Shown one piece after another: positions 62,260 to 64,000 of a DNA stretch of 64,000 nt. Location: assembly GCF_022808985.1 (NCBI RefSeq), contig NZ_JAKZFT010000006.1, positions 186,001 to 250,000 of the forward strand, in the 5' to 3' direction. This DNA comes from Geotalea sp. SG265 (GTDB lineage Bacteria > Desulfobacterota > Desulfuromonadia > Geobacterales > Geobacteraceae). The notes beneath the pieces are model-generated. The model saw only the letters and a list, made by a program, of their open reading frames with translations. It was not told the origin of the DNA and did no database searches. The translations under genes and the position numbers were made by a program. How positions within the stretch are numbered: position 1 is the stretch's first letter; the number at the start of each line of letters is the position of its first letter.

Positions 62260-62673
62260 TTAAGCAGCTTTTCGGTGTGCCTTAAGCACCGACAATGCTG
62301 CCGGGTCATGATCCAGCAATACCAGGGCACTGCTTATCGCCCGACTGGGCAGTAAATCACCGCTTTCGTATTTCTGGAAAGCCCTTGGGCCGCCGCCTAT
62401 TAGAAGGCCGGCCTCTTCCTGGGAAAGGTGAAGCTTCTTGCGGACACGCCGGATTTCATCCGGCTCCAGCAATTTTTCACTTCTGGCTTTAAGGAGATTC
62501 AACTTTCGATCGGAAATTTTCATATCCTCGCCAGTATGAATACTCTCCTCGGATTGGTCGCAATACCAGCCAGGCATATCGAAAGTGAGGCTCTCGCCTT
62601 TGTAGGTAAGAGTAATTGGACGTACACCGCGATACATTGCCGCACCCGTTTCCGGGCAGACAGGATTATTCAT
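62260..62673 (-). CDS. mqsA: MqsA-type antitoxin
   Basis: 137 residues. N-terminal zinc-domain-like part (MNNPVCPETGAAMYRG...WYCDQSEESIH) and C-terminal HTH (EIRRVRKKLHLSQEEAGLLIGGGPRAFQKYESGDLLPSRAI), the MqsA architecture; RRVRKKLHLSQEEA and GGGPRAFQKYESG are diagnostic. E. coli MqsA binds zinc by two CxxC pairs, but here each pair has kept one cysteine (VCPETG, YCDQS). It neutralises MqsR and represses the operon. Its start overlaps the mqsR stop by 8 bp. Confidence 0.88.
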   Translation of the reverse strand: MNNPVCPETGAAMYRGVRPITLTYKGESLTFDMPGWYCDQSEESIHTGEDMKISDRKLNLLKARSEKLLEPDEIRRVRKKLHLSQEEAGLLIGGGPRAFQKYESGDLLPSRAISSALVLLDHDPAALSVLKAHRKAA

Positions 62674-62983
62674 GGTTTTTCTCCTTGAACGACAGCAGCA
62701 GGAACTCGGTTATGGTATCGGCTGTGAATTTCAAATACAGCAGCCCCACTGGTGACGGGACATGGTACACGTCCTGCCAAAGTCGGGAATCTGCATAAGC
62801 CGTCATAGATTTATAGAAATGGCCCCGTTGCATTGTTTGAATTGTGCTTACAATCTCGGCCCGCCCACACCCAAGCAAAGCAGCGCTTCGAAGCGCTGAC
62901 CCTGTAACGGCAAGCTTTTCTACGGTCGCGAAAGTGGCCTTAAACGCGTCAAGATCGTATGTAGGTTTCCGCTTCTCGGTCAT
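62666..62983 (-). CDS. mqsR: MqsR-type mRNA interferase toxin
   Basis: 105 residues from the ATG at 62983 (MTEKRKPTYDLDAFK); the frame is open upstream but this start matches family length (~98). HFYKSMTAYADSRLWQDVYHVPSPVGLLYLKFTADTITEFLLLSFKEK is the MqsR signature with the catalytic Lys/Tyr region. MqsR cleaves mRNA at GC-containing sites and stops translation. Toxin-first order is typical of mqsRA. Confidence 0.87.
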   Translation of the reverse strand: MTEKRKPTYDLDAFKATFATVEKLAVTGSALRSAALLGCGRAEIVSTIQTMQRGHFYKSMTAYADSRLWQDVYHVPSPVGLLYLKFTADTITEFLLLSFKEKNHE

Positions 62984-63252
62984 GAGGATTTTATACACCA
63001 TAAAGGTGTAGCCTGCAAGGGATAGTTCTACGAGCGCCACCTAAAATCAAGCCGCATCCTTAAGCGACGCCACTTCCCGCTCAATTCAGCCTGCCTGGTA
63101 ATCTCAGCACATTCGATCATACCCGCCTGAAATTCATTCAACTCACTGTCCGCTGGGCAACCATGAATAACCCAAAGATTATTATTTATATTGCTTAAAA
63201 TAATCTATATGTTATTATTTTATGGCGGCAGAATAATACAGAGGTTATTTAT
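62984..63252. promoter_or_regulatory. Divergent AT-rich control region between mqsRA and mobile mystery protein A
   Basis: Contains a perfect 8-bp inverted repeat AAAATAAT (63197-63204) / ATTATTTT (63214-63221), a plausible operator for one of the flanking HTH proteins. A short minus-strand frame ending at about 63041 (about 33-55 codons) has no good start and is not called. Nothing else seen. Confidence 0.5.
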
Positions 63253-63723
63253 ATGCTACCGAAATACAAGCTCATAGCACGCCAACAGCTCGATAATGCG
63301 CTGTCCGACTATGCCGCCTTCAAACTGAACTCACCGCCGGTTAAGGGCTGGATACGAGCAATCCGTGAAGCACTCGGTATGTCGGGTAAACAACTGGCAA
63401 ACCGACTGAATGTCAGCCAGCCTCGCATTCCCAAACTGGAACGGGATGAGCTGTCGGGCGTCGTCTCTCTGAATACCATGCGGCAAGCTGCTGAAGCTCT
63501 GGATTGCGTGTTTGTCTACGCCATTGTTCCCCGTACCACTCTGGAGGAAATCGTTCGGGCGCAGGCTCGCAAGGTTGCCGAATCCAGAACTCAGAGGGTG
63601 GCGCACACCATGCTGCTCGAAGCGCAGAACCTGTCTGACCAGGAGCAACAGGCATCGATTGACGCCGCCGTTGATGAACTCGTGCGGGAAATGCCGAAAG
63701 AACTTTGGGAAACTGCGCCATGA
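63253..63723 (+). CDS. Mobile mystery protein A (HTH regulator/antitoxin-like)
   Basis: 156 residues. HTH region KGWIRAIREALGMSGKQLANRLNVSQPRIPKLERDELSG with the NVSQPRIPKLERDE stretch, then LNTMRQAAEALDCVFVYAIVP and a helical tail, match mobile mystery protein A. The gene is always paired with mobile mystery protein B on mobile islands and probably acts as its antitoxin. Stop overlaps the next start (ATGA). GAGG precedes the ATG. Confidence 0.85.
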   Translation: MLPKYKLIARQQLDNALSDYAAFKLNSPPVKGWIRAIREALGMSGKQLANRLNVSQPRIPKLERDELSGVVSLNTMRQAAEALDCVFVYAIVPRTTLEEIVRAQARKVAESRTQRVAHTMLLEAQNLSDQEQQASIDAAVDELVREMPKELWETAP

Positions 63724-64000
63724 AGTTTGATTATGCAGAGGGGGCAACGCCGCTTGACGCGGATGAAGCGCAAGGTCTGCTGCTTTCTCATATCACCAGC
63801 CGGGTTGAGCTTGACCGCTGGGAACAGGAAAATATCAGCGAAGCGGAAGCATGGGCATTTCGCCGTAAGCCGAAAGATATTCTTACCATTGGCTTCATCA
63901 AGCGGATGCACAAAAGGATGTTCGGCAATGTCTGGCGCTGGGCAGGAGAAAGGCGCAACAGCGGTAAGAATATTGGTGTGGCGGCATGGCAGATAGATAC
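63720..64000 (+). CDS. Mobile mystery protein B (Fic-family), 3'-truncated by window end
   Basis: The first 93 residues are present: EGATPLDADEAQGLLLSHI, then IKRMHKRMFGNVWRWAGERRNSGKNIGV, the N-terminal part of Fic/Doc-fold proteins of the mobile mystery B family. The catalytic HPFxxGNGR motif would lie beyond the window. Fic proteins transfer AMP or other groups to targets. The ATG overlaps the stop of protein A, so the pair is translationally coupled. Confidence 0.85.
   Translation, partial: MKFDYAEGATPLDADEAQGLLLSHITSRVELDRWEQENISEAEAWAFRRKPKDILTIGFIKRMHKRMFGNVWRWAGERRNSGKNIGVAAWQID

Noticed and set aside
1-64000. CRISPR arrays, tRNA or rRNA genes, intact insertion sequences
   Set aside because: Read for regular repeat-spacer patterns, tRNA T-loop motifs and transposase domains; none found.

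Overview
The window reads as chromosomal DNA (moderately GC-rich, with AT-rich stretches near the right end) from a strictly anaerobic, metal-reducing Desulfuromonadales bacterium close to Geobacter/Geotalea. Pointers are two outer-membrane porin/multihaem-cytochrome gene sets of the OmbB-OmaB-OmcB type, an Ech-hydrogenase-related (Ehr) complex without NiFe ligands, a selenocysteine formate dehydrogenase, an acetate-type sodium symporter with its DUF4212 and DUF294 partners, and the carboxynorspermidine route to polyamines. The species assignment is inference; no rRNA, tRNA, CRISPR array or complete insertion sequence was seen.

Layout. 1-2.1 kb: 3' end of the Ehr operon. 2.2-8.4 kb: a Cache-domain membrane sensor, a small unknown gene, and a cassette of TPR/beta-barrel protein, FecR-domain protein and lipoprotein. 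8.7-14.0 kb: DinB protein, the histidine methyltransferase EgtD, a 1134-residue fusion of a tungsten/molybdenum-pterin enzyme with a cysteine desulfurase (architecture of the metallopterin-dependent ergothioneine synthase), and a PQ-loop membrane protein. 14.1-14.3 kb: a c-di-GMP-I (GEMM) riboswitch with its own promoter and a terminator but no gene behind it. 14.3-18.1 kb: O-methyltransferase, Mpg glycosylase, GH15 glucoamylase-like enzyme and a putative barrel protein. 18.2-27.8 kb: two porin-cytochrome gene sets separated by a DUF3108 protein. 28.3-35.2 kb: MFS transporter, then arginine decarboxylase, carboxynorspermidine decarboxylase and synthase, and an XRE-cupin regulator. 35.4-42.8 kb: proC, a Cys-rich small protein, polysaccharide deacetylase, TIM-barrel isomerase, the DUF294/SSS/DUF4212 symporter set and truD. 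43.0-47.4 kb: a degenerate glucose-6-phosphate isomerase paralogue, a rhomboid protease, namZ interrupted near its end by an amber codon, and a Cys-repeat secreted protein. 47.5-53.7 kb: OprP-like porin, a sulfate ABC transporter with a DUF2292 gene, and an Rrf2 regulator. 53.8-60.9 kb: fdhD, mobA, fdhE and fdnIHG, with fdnG read through a UGA selenocysteine codon. 61-64 kb: an AT-rich lipoprotein gene, the mqsRA toxin-antitoxin pair, and mobile mystery proteins A and B (B is a Fic-family protein cut by the window end).

How the parts fit. Formate oxidised by the Sec-dependent FdnGHI would feed the menaquinone pool; the Pcc sets would pass electrons across the outer membrane. FdhD, FdhE and MobA serve the pterin enzymes, which include the ergothioneine synthase fusion. 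Several families of dispersed palindromic repeats sit between genes and often separate members of one operon.
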